From QWPN01 sp044238145 (lineage in GTDB: Bacteria; Planctomycetota; Planctomycetia; Pirellulales; UBA1268), in contig JBIIDT010000001.1 of the NCBI GenBank assembly GCA_044238145.1, positions 104,528-168,527 of the forward strand: DNA of 64,000 nt. Direction: 5' to 3'. The position numbers and the translations under genes are program-made. Every line of letters begins with the position of its first letter. Within the stretch, counting starts at the first letter, position 1. The notes beneath the pieces are model-generated. The model was not told where the DNA came from. It saw only the letters and a program-made list of their open reading frames with translations, and searched no databases. Positions 32,124 through 39,501 of this stretch are shown piece after piece.

Positions 32124-33074
32124 TCACTGCTGCTGCTCGCCGTCGCCCTCGGCCTGGTAGTTGACCGCGTGTACCACGGCACGCACCGGGGCATCGAGCG
32201 GCGCCAGGTCCTCGTGCCAGCCGAGCGAGGGGAGCCGGTCGAGCGTGCGGGTGGCCACGCGGACCTCGATCCGCTCGTCGCCGGAGCCGAGGTAGATGCC
32301 CTTGTTGGGCGGCACGTCGCTGAAGTCGCGGCCGACGGCGGTCTTCACGAACTCGCCGCCGATGGGACAGCCGTTGGTCGGATCGAAGCCGGACCAGCCG
32401 ACGTCGGGAAGCCAGACCTCGCACCAGGCGTGGCTCTGCGACTCGCGGTTCGGCCGGTGGATGTAGCCGCTCACGTACCGGGCCGGGACGCCCCACGACC
32501 GCAGGAGGGCGATCATGAGGTGCGTGAAGTCCTGGCACACGCCCTTGCCGTGGGTGAGGATGTGGTCGACCGGCGACGACGCGTCGGTCACGTCGCGGGC
32601 GTACTCGAACTGGCTGCGGATGTGCTCGGCGACCTGGCAGACCCACATCCCGACCCGGGTCCGCGGCCGCGGGGCCACGGCGGCCCGCACCGGCTCGAGC
32701 AGCGGGGTGCGGCGGACCGGTCCGCGGAGGGCGAGGTAGTCGAGCGTCTGCAGCGGCAGCTCCCAGGCGAGCGGCCCCGACTCCGGGAACGTCACCTGGC
32801 TGGCGACCGGGCCGACCGCCACGTCCTCGGTCTCCACGACGCTCGCCGCCAGGATCCGCACCCGTGGCGGCGGCGCGAGGACGTTGAAGTGGTGCACCAC
32901 GTTGCCGAAGCCGTCGCGGTAGGTGGCGATGGGATGGGACAGGCCGGTGGAGACGCGGAACGAGTGGCACCGCTGCCCGCGGTCGCTGGCCGGCTCCATC
33001 CGCAGCTCGCAGAGCCACTCCCGCACGGGGTTGGCATAGGCGATCGTCGTTTCGTGCTGGATCTCGAGGATCAT
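32124..33074 (-). CDS. transglutaminase-like cysteine protease/transferase of the amidoligase cluster
   Basis: 316 residues. The N-terminal beta domain (LEIQHETTIAYANPVREWLC) is typical of bacterial transglutaminase N. The papain-like core has Cys180 in THGKGVCQDFTHLM, His215 in ESQSHAWCEVWLP and Asp231 in WSGFDPTNGCPIG, a complete catalytic triad. In the known cluster with alpha-E, permuted ATP-grasp and Anbu proteins, this domain is proposed to make or cut isopeptide or peptide bonds. Cytoplasmic. It follows the alpha-E gene by 38 bases and is the last gene of the unit; cysC is convergent 20 bases away. Confidence 0.92.
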   Translation of the reverse strand: MILEIQHETTIAYANPVREWLCELRMEPASDRGQRCHSFRVSTGLSHPIATYRDGFGNVVHHFNVLAPPPRVRILAASVVETEDVAVGPVASQVTFPESGPLAWELPLQTLDYLALRGPVRRTPLLEPVRAAVAPRPRTRVGMWVCQVAEHIRSQFEYARDVTDASSPVDHILTHGKGVCQDFTHLMIALLRSWGVPARYVSGYIHRPNRESQSHAWCEVWLPDVGWSGFDPTNGCPIGGEFVKTAVGRDFSDVPPNKGIYLGSGDERIEVRVATRTLDRLPSLGWHEDLAPLDAPVRAVVHAVNYQAEGDGEQQQ

Positions 33075-33112
33075 CGGTTCGGCCCTCGGGGCCGCGGGGC
33101 GGGGGGGTCGGG

Positions 33113-34063
33113 TCAGCGGAGCGAATACTGCTGCTGGAGGAGCTGGGCGATCCGGGCGCAGCGGGCCTGGGCGTCGCCGAGGAAGGCGTGCAGCCGCTCC
33201 CCCTCGAGGGTCGCGGCGTCGAGGTAGGCCATGTCGCCGTGCAGCCGGCCGACGACCCGGGACACGTCGTCGTCGCAGCGGTCGGCCGGACGGCCGCTGA
33301 TCGCCGCCAGCGAATGCATGGCCCGCTCCAGGCAGAAGCGGACGGAATGCGGGAAGTCGGCGTTCGAGAGCAGGAACTCGACCACCCGCTCCGGTTCGAC
33401 GCGGCTGATGTACAGCCGCTGGTAGGCCTCGTAGGCGGCGCAGTTCTTGAGCACGGCGCCCCACTGGAGGTTGCTGATCGGCAGGTCCACCGTGCCCGAC
33501 CGCTCGAGGAGGCCGAACTTGGCGTCGAGGATCCGCAGCGTCTTGTCGGCCCGCTCCAGGTAGCGGCCGAGCTGGAGGAAGTGCCAGCCCTCGTCGTGGA
33601 CGAGCGTCGCCTCGCTGGCGCCGGTGAACAGCAGCACGCCCGTCTGCACCTCGTCGCAGAAGTCGTGCGGCGAGTCGGCCACGCGGGCCTGCAGGGCGGC
33701 GTCGGTGAGCCGCCAGTGGAGCTTGTTGAGCTCCCGCCACATCTGCGGGCTGATCGAGCCGCGGACGCTGCGGGCGTTGTTGCGGGCCCGGTTCATGCAG
33801 CCCATCACGCTGCCCGGGTTGGTGGCGTCGACGAGCAGCCAGCGCTGCACCGCCGCCACCGGGTGCTCGCCGTCGCGGATCGGCGGGGCCGGCTGCCGGA
33901 GGAGGGCCACCAGGGCGTTCCATTCGAGTTCGATCGGGTTGGCGAGCACGCCGTGGAGGTCGAGGTCGAGCTGGAAGGTGACGTTCACCGCCCGCGCAAC
34001 GTGGTCGGCCCGCTCCAGGTAGCGGCTCATCCAGAACAGCGCGTCGGCGACTCGGCTCAGCAT
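33113..34063 (-). CDS. alpha-E domain protein
   Basis: 316 residues, all-helical, of the alpha-E family (COG2307). N-terminal signature MLSRVADALFWMSRYLERAD, then ARAVNVTFQLDLDLHGVLAN, MNRARNNARSVRGSISPQMW and GWHFLQLGRYLERADKTLRI. The family has no known activity of its own; Glu-Arg-Ala repeats (YLERAD occurs twice) suggest an internal duplication. It always travels with the permuted ATP-grasp and transglutaminase genes and is presumed to bind or scaffold them. The ATP-grasp stop lies 7 bases before its start. Confidence 0.93.
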   Translation of the reverse strand: MLSRVADALFWMSRYLERADHVARAVNVTFQLDLDLHGVLANPIELEWNALVALLRQPAPPIRDGEHPVAAVQRWLLVDATNPGSVMGCMNRARNNARSVRGSISPQMWRELNKLHWRLTDAALQARVADSPHDFCDEVQTGVLLFTGASEATLVHDEGWHFLQLGRYLERADKTLRILDAKFGLLERSGTVDLPISNLQWGAVLKNCAAYEAYQRLYISRVEPERVVEFLLSNADFPHSVRFCLERAMHSLAAISGRPADRCDDDVSRVVGRLHGDMAYLDAATLEGERLHAFLGDAQARCARIAQLLQQQYSLR

Positions 34064-34070
34064 CTCCGCC

Positions 34071-35561
34071 TCACGAACTTCGCTCGTCGGCCAGCACCCA
34101 CGTGTCCTTGCTGCCGCCCCCCTGGGAGCTGTTGACGACGAGGCTCCCCCGGGGAAGGGCCACGCGGGTCAGGCCGCCGGGGGTGACCACGGTCTTCTCG
34201 CCGCAGAGGATGAACGGCCGGAGGTCGACGTGGCGGCCCTCGAGCCGGCCGTCCACGAGCGTCGGGTGCGTGGAGAGTTGGATCGTCGGCTGGGCGATGA
34301 AGTCCCGGGGGTCGGCCTTGATGAGTTCCCGGAACTCGTCGCGCTGGGCTTGGGTCGAGGCCGGGCCGATGAGCATGCCGTAGCCGCCCGACTCGTTGAC
34401 CCGTTTGACGACGAGCTTGTCGAGGTTGGCGAGCACGTGGTCGCGTTCCGCGGCGACCTCGGGACGGAAGGTCTCGACGTTCTCGAGGATCGGATCCTGT
34501 GCCAGGTAGTAGTGGATCATCGCCGGCACGAACGGGTAGATGCCCTTGTCGTCGGCGATGCCCGTGCCGATGCTGTTGGCGAGGGCCACCGTGCCGGCCC
34601 GGTAGGCGTTCACGAGCCCCGGCACGCCGAGGGCGCTGTCGCTGCGGAAGGTGAGGGGATCGAGGAAGTCGTCGTCGATCCTCCGGTAGATGACGTCGAC
34701 CTGCTGCGGCCCGCGGGTGGTGCGCATGAACACCCGATTGTTGTCGATGAACAGGTCCCGCCCCTCGACCAGCTCGATGCCCATCCGCTGGGCGAGGAAG
34801 CTGTGCTCGAAATAGGCCGAGTTGTAGATGCCCGGGCTCAAGAGCACGGCCGTCGGCTGGCTGGAGGACGCCGGGGCGATGTACTGGAGCACGTCGAGCA
34901 GGGCGGCGGGATAGTCGTCGTTGGGGAGGACGTCGTAGTCGTTGAACAGCGCGGGAAACACCCGCTTCAGGACCTTGCGGTTCTGGAGCATGTAGCTCAC
35001 GCCGCTGGGCGTGCGGGCGTTGTCCTCGAGCACGAGGTAGCGGCCGTCGGCGTCGCGGATCAGGTCGGTGCCGCAGATGTGGACGTAGATCCGCCGGGGC
35101 ACGTCGACGCCGACGAACTCGCGGCGGAAGAAGCCCCCCTGGAGCACCAGCCACGGCGGCACGACGCCGTCGCGGAGAATCCGCTGGTCGTGGTACACGT
35201 CCCACAGGAAGAGGTTCAGGGCCGTGACCCGCTGCACGAGCCCGGCCTCGATCTGCCGCCACTCGGCCGCCGGGATGATCCGCGGCACCGGGTCCATCGG
35301 CCACACGCGTTCGATTCCCTCCTCGGCCCGGTACACGGTGAACCCGACGCCGTCCTGTCGCATCGAGAGATCGGTCATCGCCTTCCGCCGCCGCAGATCC
35401 TCGGGATCGAGGCCGCGGAGCCGGTCGTGGAGCGGGCGGTAGTGATCCCGCGGCTCACCGCCCGGCGCGATCATCTCGTCGTAGGCGGCCCCGAGCGCGT
35501 AGTCGGAGAACGGATCGCCCGCCGCCGGTCGCGGCTCGACGAGGCTGTCGGTGGGTGTCAT
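34071..35561 (-). CDS. circularly permuted type 2 ATP-grasp protein
   Basis: 496 residues (COG2308 type). Recognised by the order ALGAAYDEMIAPGGEPRDHY, LRRRKAMTDLSMRQDGVGFT, FLWDVYHDQRILRDGVVP, GTDLIRDADGRYLVLEDNAR, TPSGVSYMLQNRKVLKRVFP and the C-terminal VVTPGGLTRVALPRGSLVVN and SSQGGGSKDTWVL. ATP-grasp enzymes ligate a carboxylate to an amine through an acyl-phosphate, so this is predicted to make a peptide or amide product. The start ATG 35561 is chosen over an in-frame ATG 35630 because the extra N-terminal residues look unlike the family. Divergent from the Anbu gene. Confidence 0.92.
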   Translation of the reverse strand: MTPTDSLVEPRPAAGDPFSDYALGAAYDEMIAPGGEPRDHYRPLHDRLRGLDPEDLRRRKAMTDLSMRQDGVGFTVYRAEEGIERVWPMDPVPRIIPAAEWRQIEAGLVQRVTALNLFLWDVYHDQRILRDGVVPPWLVLQGGFFRREFVGVDVPRRIYVHICGTDLIRDADGRYLVLEDNARTPSGVSYMLQNRKVLKRVFPALFNDYDVLPNDDYPAALLDVLQYIAPASSSQPTAVLLSPGIYNSAYFEHSFLAQRMGIELVEGRDLFIDNNRVFMRTTRGPQQVDVIYRRIDDDFLDPLTFRSDSALGVPGLVNAYRAGTVALANSIGTGIADDKGIYPFVPAMIHYYLAQDPILENVETFRPEVAAERDHVLANLDKLVVKRVNESGGYGMLIGPASTQAQRDEFRELIKADPRDFIAQPTIQLSTHPTLVDGRLEGRHVDLRPFILCGEKTVVTPGGLTRVALPRGSLVVNSSQGGGSKDTWVLADERSS

Positions 35562-35720
35562 CGATGATCGCACGTGCGCGCAAACATGGCATCGGCTGCC
35601 TGCCGGGCAGGCAGCGGTCGAAACGCTCACGTGTCCTGGTTGGGTTTTGCGGGTAGGCTACGCTGCCGTGTTCCGCAGGATGACTGACAGGCAATTCCCG
35701 CGCCAAACCGGAGACCAGCG

Positions 35721-36494
35721 ATGACCTATTGTGTCGGCATCCGCACCCACGAGGGACTCGTGCTCGCGTCCGACTCGCGGACGAACTCGGGGATCGACCA
35801 GGTCTGCGTGTGCCGCAAGATGCACAATTTCGCGGTGCCGGGCGAGCGGATGTTCACGATCCTCTCCAGCGGGAGCCTGTCGGTGACGCAGTCGGTGATG
35901 ACCCGGCTGCAGCACGAGTTCCAGACCGGCGCCGGCCTGGCCGCCGTGGCCACGATGTACGAGGCCGCCCGCTGTGTCGGGGGGCACGTCCGCGAGGTGG
36001 CCACCCTCGACCGGGAGTACCTGGAGCGGGACAACGTCGGCTTCGCCGTGAACCTGATCGTGGGGGGGCAGATCCGTGGCGAGCCGCCGCAGCTCTACAT
36101 GATCTACGCCCAGGGCAATCCGCTGCGGGCCACCCGGGCGTCACCCTTCCTGCAGATCGGCGAGACGAAGTACGGCCGGCCGATCCTCGACCGCGGCGTG
36201 CGGTACGGCGAGACGACGCTCGACCAGGCGGTGAAGCTCGCCCTCATCTCGCTCGATTCGACGATGCGGTCGAACGTGGCGGTGGGCCCGCCGATCGACC
36301 TCTTGGTGTACGGCACCGACGAGTTCGCCGTCCGTCGCTACCGGCGGCTGGCCGCGGACGATCCGGACCTGGTCGAGATCCGCGGCTGCTGGGAGCGGGA
36401 GTTACGGCGGGCAATCGGCCAGGTGCCGAAGCTCGAGTTCCCGTCCCCGGCCCGGGCCGACGAGTTCTTCACGGCCGTGACGACGGACGACTGA
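35721..36494 (+). CDS. proteasome-type peptidase of the Anbu family
   Basis: 257 residues. The N-terminus MTYCVGIRTHEGLVLASDSR is diagnostic: after Met removal Thr1 would be the nucleophile, with Asp17 and Lys32 in the expected spacing. Further landmarks are FTILSSGSLSVTQSVMTRL and PPQLYMIYAQGNPLRA. Anbu proteins are ancestral relatives of proteasome beta subunits that assemble into spiral or ring complexes. In other genomes the gene neighbours permuted ATP-grasp, alpha-E and transglutaminase genes, as it does here, so it likely processes their product. The C-terminus is acidic. A TAGGCT at 35654-35659 is a possible -10 box. Confidence 0.94.
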   Translation: MTYCVGIRTHEGLVLASDSRTNSGIDQVCVCRKMHNFAVPGERMFTILSSGSLSVTQSVMTRLQHEFQTGAGLAAVATMYEAARCVGGHVREVATLDREYLERDNVGFAVNLIVGGQIRGEPPQLYMIYAQGNPLRATRASPFLQIGETKYGRPILDRGVRYGETTLDQAVKLALISLDSTMRSNVAVGPPIDLLVYGTDEFAVRRYRRLAADDPDLVEIRGCWERELRRAIGQVPKLEFPSPARADEFFTAVTTDD

Positions 36495-36528
36495 TCGGCG
36501 GTCGAGGCTGTCAGTCCTGGGGTGGGTC

Positions 36529-36659
36529 GGGGTTGCCCGTATCCTCTCGCCCGGACGTTCGCTGCGGGCATCCTGCCCTTCGCTCACTCGATGCTGTCTG
36601 CGCTTCGCCATCCTGGCTGCGCTTGCCAGCAACGCCGGCTCGCGGACACGGGCAACCCC
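36529..36659. repeat. interspersed palindromic repeat, copy 2
   Basis: A 131-bp element with inverted terminal repeats 36529-36544 and 36644-36659 (GGGGTTGCCCGT/ACGGGCAACCCC). Its core 36543-36642 aligns base for base with copy 1 at 8016-8116, apart from two single-base indels and about a dozen substitutions. The internal hairpin reads GGGCA-TCC-TGCCC, where copy 1 has GGCCA-TCC-TGGCC. Confidence 0.85.
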
Positions 36660-36664
36660 TCCTG

Positions 36665-36847
36665 GAACGCCAAAGCATTTCGCAGCGTTCGTCATGCCGC
36701 ACGCAGCCGCCGGAGGCGGCGCAGCGTGCCTCGCGCCCCACGCGGATCGGCGAGCCGCAGCGGCGAGACGCCGCGTGCCGCAGCCCCGCTGCGGCCACGG
36801 TCGCCTGGAGGGCGACCGCCCGGCCGTCCGGCGAACCCTTGGCGTTC
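36665..36847. repeat. hairpin-rich palindromic element
   Basis: Bounded by GAACGCCAA (36665-36673) and TTGGCGTTC (36839-36847). Inside are a long imperfect hairpin at 36699-36729 (GCACGC.GCCGCC / GGCGGC..GCGTGC), CCGCAG-CCCCG-CTGCGG near 36778-36794, and GGTCGCC-TGGAG-GGCGACC at 36799-36817. The nesting of hairpins in a closing stem is like the adjacent repeat, but the sequence is different. No second copy was noticed in this window. Confidence 0.55.
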
Positions 36848-36863
36848 GCCGCGACGGCCCAAG

Positions 36864-36892
36864 CCTGCGGGGGCCAGGGATGGCCCCGCAGG
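36864..36892 (-). terminator. terminator-like hairpin after the sigma-factor gene
   Basis: A near-perfect stem, CCTGCGGGGGCCA-GGGA-TGGCCCCGCAGG, starts 7 bases past the sigma-factor stop. No T run follows, so if it terminates transcription it is of the hairpin-only type that is common in GC-rich bacteria; pausing or mRNA 3' protection are alternatives. Confidence 0.5.
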
Positions 36893-36899
36893 CGTGAAG

Positions 36900-38495
36900 T
36901 CAGTCAAGGAAGCCGGAGAGTTCCTCGCTGCGGGCGGGAGCCTGCAACTTGCGGACGGCCTTGGCCTCGATCTGCCGGATCCGCTCGCGGGTCACCTTGA
37001 AGATGTGTCCCACCTCCTCGAGCGTGTAGCTGTAGCCGTCGCCGAGACCGTAGCGGAGCTTGATGATCTCACGCTCGCGATAGGAGAGGCTTTTCAGCAC
37101 CTTCGCGATCCGATTGCGGAGCATCTCCTGCGCGGCACCGACCGCCGGGTTCTCGGCGCCGGAGTCGGGGAGCAGGTCGCCGAAGTGGCTGTCCTCGCTG
37201 TTGCCCACCGGCCGGTCGAGGCTGATCGGGTAGCGGCTCATCGCCGTCACCCGCCGGGTCTCGTCGATCGGCGTGCCGGCCCGGGCGGCGATCTCCTCGA
37301 TCGTCGGCTCGCGGCCGTACTCCTGGAGCAGTTGGCGGGCCACGTTCCGCACCCGGCTCATGGTCTCCACCATGTGCACGGGGATGCGGATCGTGCGGCT
37401 CTGGTCGGCCACCGCGCGGGTGATGGCCTGCCGGATCCACCAGGTGGCGTAGGTGCAGAACTTGAAGCCGCGGCGGTACTCGAACTTATCCACCGCCCGC
37501 ATCAGGCCGGCGTTGCCCTCCTGGATCAGGTCCAGGAAGGAGAGGCCGCGGTTGCGGTACTTCTTCGCGATCGACACCACGAGCCTGAGGTTGCCCTCGG
37601 ACAGCCCGCGCTTCGCCTTCTGGTACTTGGCGAAGATGCCGCGGATCTCCTCGACCCGCCGCTGGAGGCTGCGCGGCGTCTCCTGGCAGGCCTTGAGGAT
37701 CGTGCGGTACTCGTCCACGAGCTTCTGCCGGCTCGAGGGTGGCTGCTTGGAACGCTTGTGGGCCTCGATCTTCACCTTCAGCTCGCGGATGCGGCCGAGG
37801 AACCGCTCCAGCTGCGGGATCATGGTCTCGATCCGCTGCGTCCGCAGGCCGAGTTCCTCGACGAGCCGCACGCACCGCCGCCGCCGCCGGCCGAGGCGGG
37901 CCCAGGCCTCGCGCCGCTCGGCCATCCGCCGCTTCTTCGAGAGCGCGATCCGATAGTCGGCCTTGTTCTGCCGAAGCAGGACCTCGAGCGTCTTCAGGTT
38001 GTGGGGCAGCCGGCCGAGGATCTGCTCCTTCTCCAGACGGTCGGTCACCGAGACCTGCACGGTGCGGTCGAAGGGCAGCTCGCCGCGGTGCACCCGAGCC
38101 AGCACGCGGAAGGCCTGCTGGCAGACGTACTCGCACTCGAGGAGCTTGGCGCGGAACCGGGCCCGGGTGGTCTCGATCTGACGGGCCAGGTGGATCTCCT
38201 GGGCGCGGGTGAGGAGGGGAATCTCTCCCATCTGCGTCAGGTACATCCGCACCGGATCGTCGGACCAGTTCTCGACCTGCTCGACGAGGACGTCCTCCGC
38301 CTCGGCGGAGGCCTCAACCTCAGGCTCGGTCTCGGCCTCGATCTCGCCCTCCGGCACGACCGCCGTCTCGCCATCCTCGACGAGCAGTTCGGCATCGGCC
38401 TCCTCGGCGTCGACGACCTTCTCGGTCAGCTCCTCGACCTCCTGGGGATTGGAGACAACGTCGTCCTCGAGTTCGTCGATCAGCGAGTCGTACAA
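36900..38495 (-). CDS. rpoD: primary RNA polymerase sigma factor (sigma-70 group 1)
   Basis: 531 residues from TTG 38495, with AAAGGAG 7 nt upstream. The N-terminus is strongly acidic. Region 1.2 reads DDPVRMYLTQMGEIPLLTR; a basic non-conserved region spans about 110-290. Region 2 has LRLVVSIAKKYRNRGLSFLD, LIQEGNAGLMRAVDKFEYRR and CTYATWWIRQAITRAVADQS. Region 3 includes GREPTIEEIAARAGTP, and region 4 has REREIIKLRYGLGDGYSYTL with the helix-turn-helix VTRERIRQIEAKAVRKL. These are the marks of the housekeeping sigma factor that recognises TTGACA/TATAAT promoters. Group 2 (RpoS-like) is less likely given the long region 1 and the conserved region 2. Confidence 0.93.
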   Translation of the reverse strand: MYDSLIDELEDDVVSNPQEVEELTEKVVDAEEADAELLVEDGETAVVPEGEIEAETEPEVEASAEAEDVLVEQVENWSDDPVRMYLTQMGEIPLLTRAQEIHLARQIETTRARFRAKLLECEYVCQQAFRVLARVHRGELPFDRTVQVSVTDRLEKEQILGRLPHNLKTLEVLLRQNKADYRIALSKKRRMAERREAWARLGRRRRRCVRLVEELGLRTQRIETMIPQLERFLGRIRELKVKIEAHKRSKQPPSSRQKLVDEYRTILKACQETPRSLQRRVEEIRGIFAKYQKAKRGLSEGNLRLVVSIAKKYRNRGLSFLDLIQEGNAGLMRAVDKFEYRRGFKFCTYATWWIRQAITRAVADQSRTIRIPVHMVETMSRVRNVARQLLQEYGREPTIEEIAARAGTPIDETRRVTAMSRYPISLDRPVGNSEDSHFGDLLPDSGAENPAVGAAQEMLRNRIAKVLKSLSYREREIIKLRYGLGDGYSYTLEEVGHIFKVTRERIRQIEAKAVRKLQAPARSEELSGFLD

Positions 38496-38988
38496 GGCAG
38501 GGCTCCTTTGGTGAATCCTTCCGGGAACGGATCAAGGGGCGACGTCGTGTCGGTCCGCGGGCACCCGACGCGTCGTTGCATCATTCGGGTTGCCGACAGT
38601 GTGATTCAAGGGGCGGGCAAGTCCAGACCTCGGGCTGCGGCCCGCACGCCGGGCTCGAGACCGGTTTCTCCCGGGAATCGGGGGCCTGCGGGCAGCACCT
38701 GTCAAGGGGCCGACGCAGTCCCGCTCGCGTGAGAATCGGAAAGCTGGGAAAGCCGGGCAAAGAATAGCGAGTGACAGCCGGCATGGCGAGCGTTTCCGAA
38801 AGGCTCAAGATTATGTCGCCGTCGCCCGCTGGAGGCCAACTTTTTTTTGCCCAAAAATCAGTTTTTCAGCCGATTTCGGGCGGCGAATGGTAAAAGAATC
38901 CGGCGGGAGAATTTCTGCGGGCCGCTCGCCGCCCGGGGCGACGTCGCCCGGCGCCGCTGCGCGAACCCACCGTGAAAAACCAGCCGCG
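38496..38988. other. divergent regulatory region of rpoD with a three-copy motif
   Basis: 493 bases without a gene. On the minus strand the 9-mer GCCCCTTGA occurs three times, at 38702-38710, 38606-38614 and 38532-38540, followed by CAGG, ATCA and TCCG. Each could supply a -35 box (TTGACA, TTGAAT, TTGATC). An unusually AT-rich patch with T8 and A5/T5 runs lies at 38840-38890. These suggest several promoters or a regulator site for the sigma-factor gene; a clear -10 partner was not found for all. Confidence 0.5.
38503..38509 (-). promoter_or_regulatory. Shine-Dalgarno supporting a TTG start for rpoD
   Basis: AAAGGAG on the minus strand, 7 nt before TTG 38495-38493. No in-frame ATG or GTG sits nearby, so the sequence favours initiation at TTG, which may limit translation of the sigma factor. 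Confidence 0.65.
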
Positions 38989-39501
38989 ATGACGACCTAC
39001 CTGCTTTCCTGCGGCTGCGGGGCCCGTGCCGAGGTCGGTCCCGGCCAGGCGGGCGGTCGTGCCGCCTGCCCGCGGTGCGGTGCCACGCTCACGGTGCCGC
39101 GACTCGGCGAGCTCACGCGTCTGCCGGTGGCCGTCGCCGCGCCGCCGACCCGCCGGCCGTGGACCGCGGCGCATGCCTGCCTCCTCGGTGGCGGCTGCGT
39201 GGCCGCCATCGCGCTCGCGTCCGCCCTCTATCTCCGCACCGGTCCGCGAGCGGTGTTCGAACCCGACACGATCCGCCATGCCGTGGCGATGGCACCCGCC
39301 GCCGACGTCTACAAGGCGTGGCAGGCGTTGTCCCGATCCGGCGTCGGCCGGCCCGCCTCGCCCGCCGAGGAGCGGGCGACGCAGGTGGCCCGCGTCGGCC
39401 AAGCCGTGGGCACGGTCCTCCTCGCCGTGGCCGCGACCGCCGCGGCGGTCGCCCTCGGGGGCGGGGCGGTGTTGGCCCGCGGGCGGAGGCCCCGACCATG
39501 A
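38989..39501 (+). CDS. membrane protein with N-terminal zinc ribbon
   Basis: 170 residues. Cys8-x-Cys10 and Cys27-x2-Cys30 (LLSCGCGARAEVG ... AACPRCGATL) form a probable zinc ribbon at the cytoplasmic N-terminus. Two membrane helices follow, one near residues 59-82 (AHACLLGGGCVAAIALASAL) and one at the C-terminus (TVLLAVAATAAAVALGGGAV). The segment between holds DTIRHAVAMAPAADVYKAWQ. Its stop overlaps the start of the oxidoreductase gene (ATGA), so it is the first gene of a three-gene operon. Function unknown; planctomycetes have many such ribbon-plus-membrane proteins. Confidence 0.7.
   Translation: MTTYLLSCGCGARAEVGPGQAGGRAACPRCGATLTVPRLGELTRLPVAVAAPPTRRPWTAAHACLLGGGCVAAIALASALYLRTGPRAVFEPDTIRHAVAMAPAADVYKAWQALSRSGVGRPASPAEERATQVARVGQAVGTVLLAVAATAAAVALGGGAVLARGRRPRP

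Larger units (their letters stand above)
36495..36899. other. structured intergenic region with repeat elements
   Basis: About 405 bases between convergent Anbu and sigma-factor genes without a credible gene. It contains a copy of the interspersed palindromic repeat (36529-36659), a second hairpin-rich element closed by a 9-bp inverted repeat (36665-36847), and a strong hairpin just past the sigma-factor stop. Open frames across the region are consequences of GC bias. Confidence 0.7.

Noticed and set aside
36511..36798. Minus-strand 95-codon frame downstream of rpoD
   Set aside because: It crosses the structured repeats and the hairpin; composition is not protein-like.
36864..36892. Classical rho-independent terminator
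   Set aside because: Strong hairpin but no T run on the relevant strand; reported only as terminator-like.
38581..38808. 75-codon minus-strand frame upstream of rpoD
   Set aside because: No ribosome site or domain; it spans the probable promoter region.
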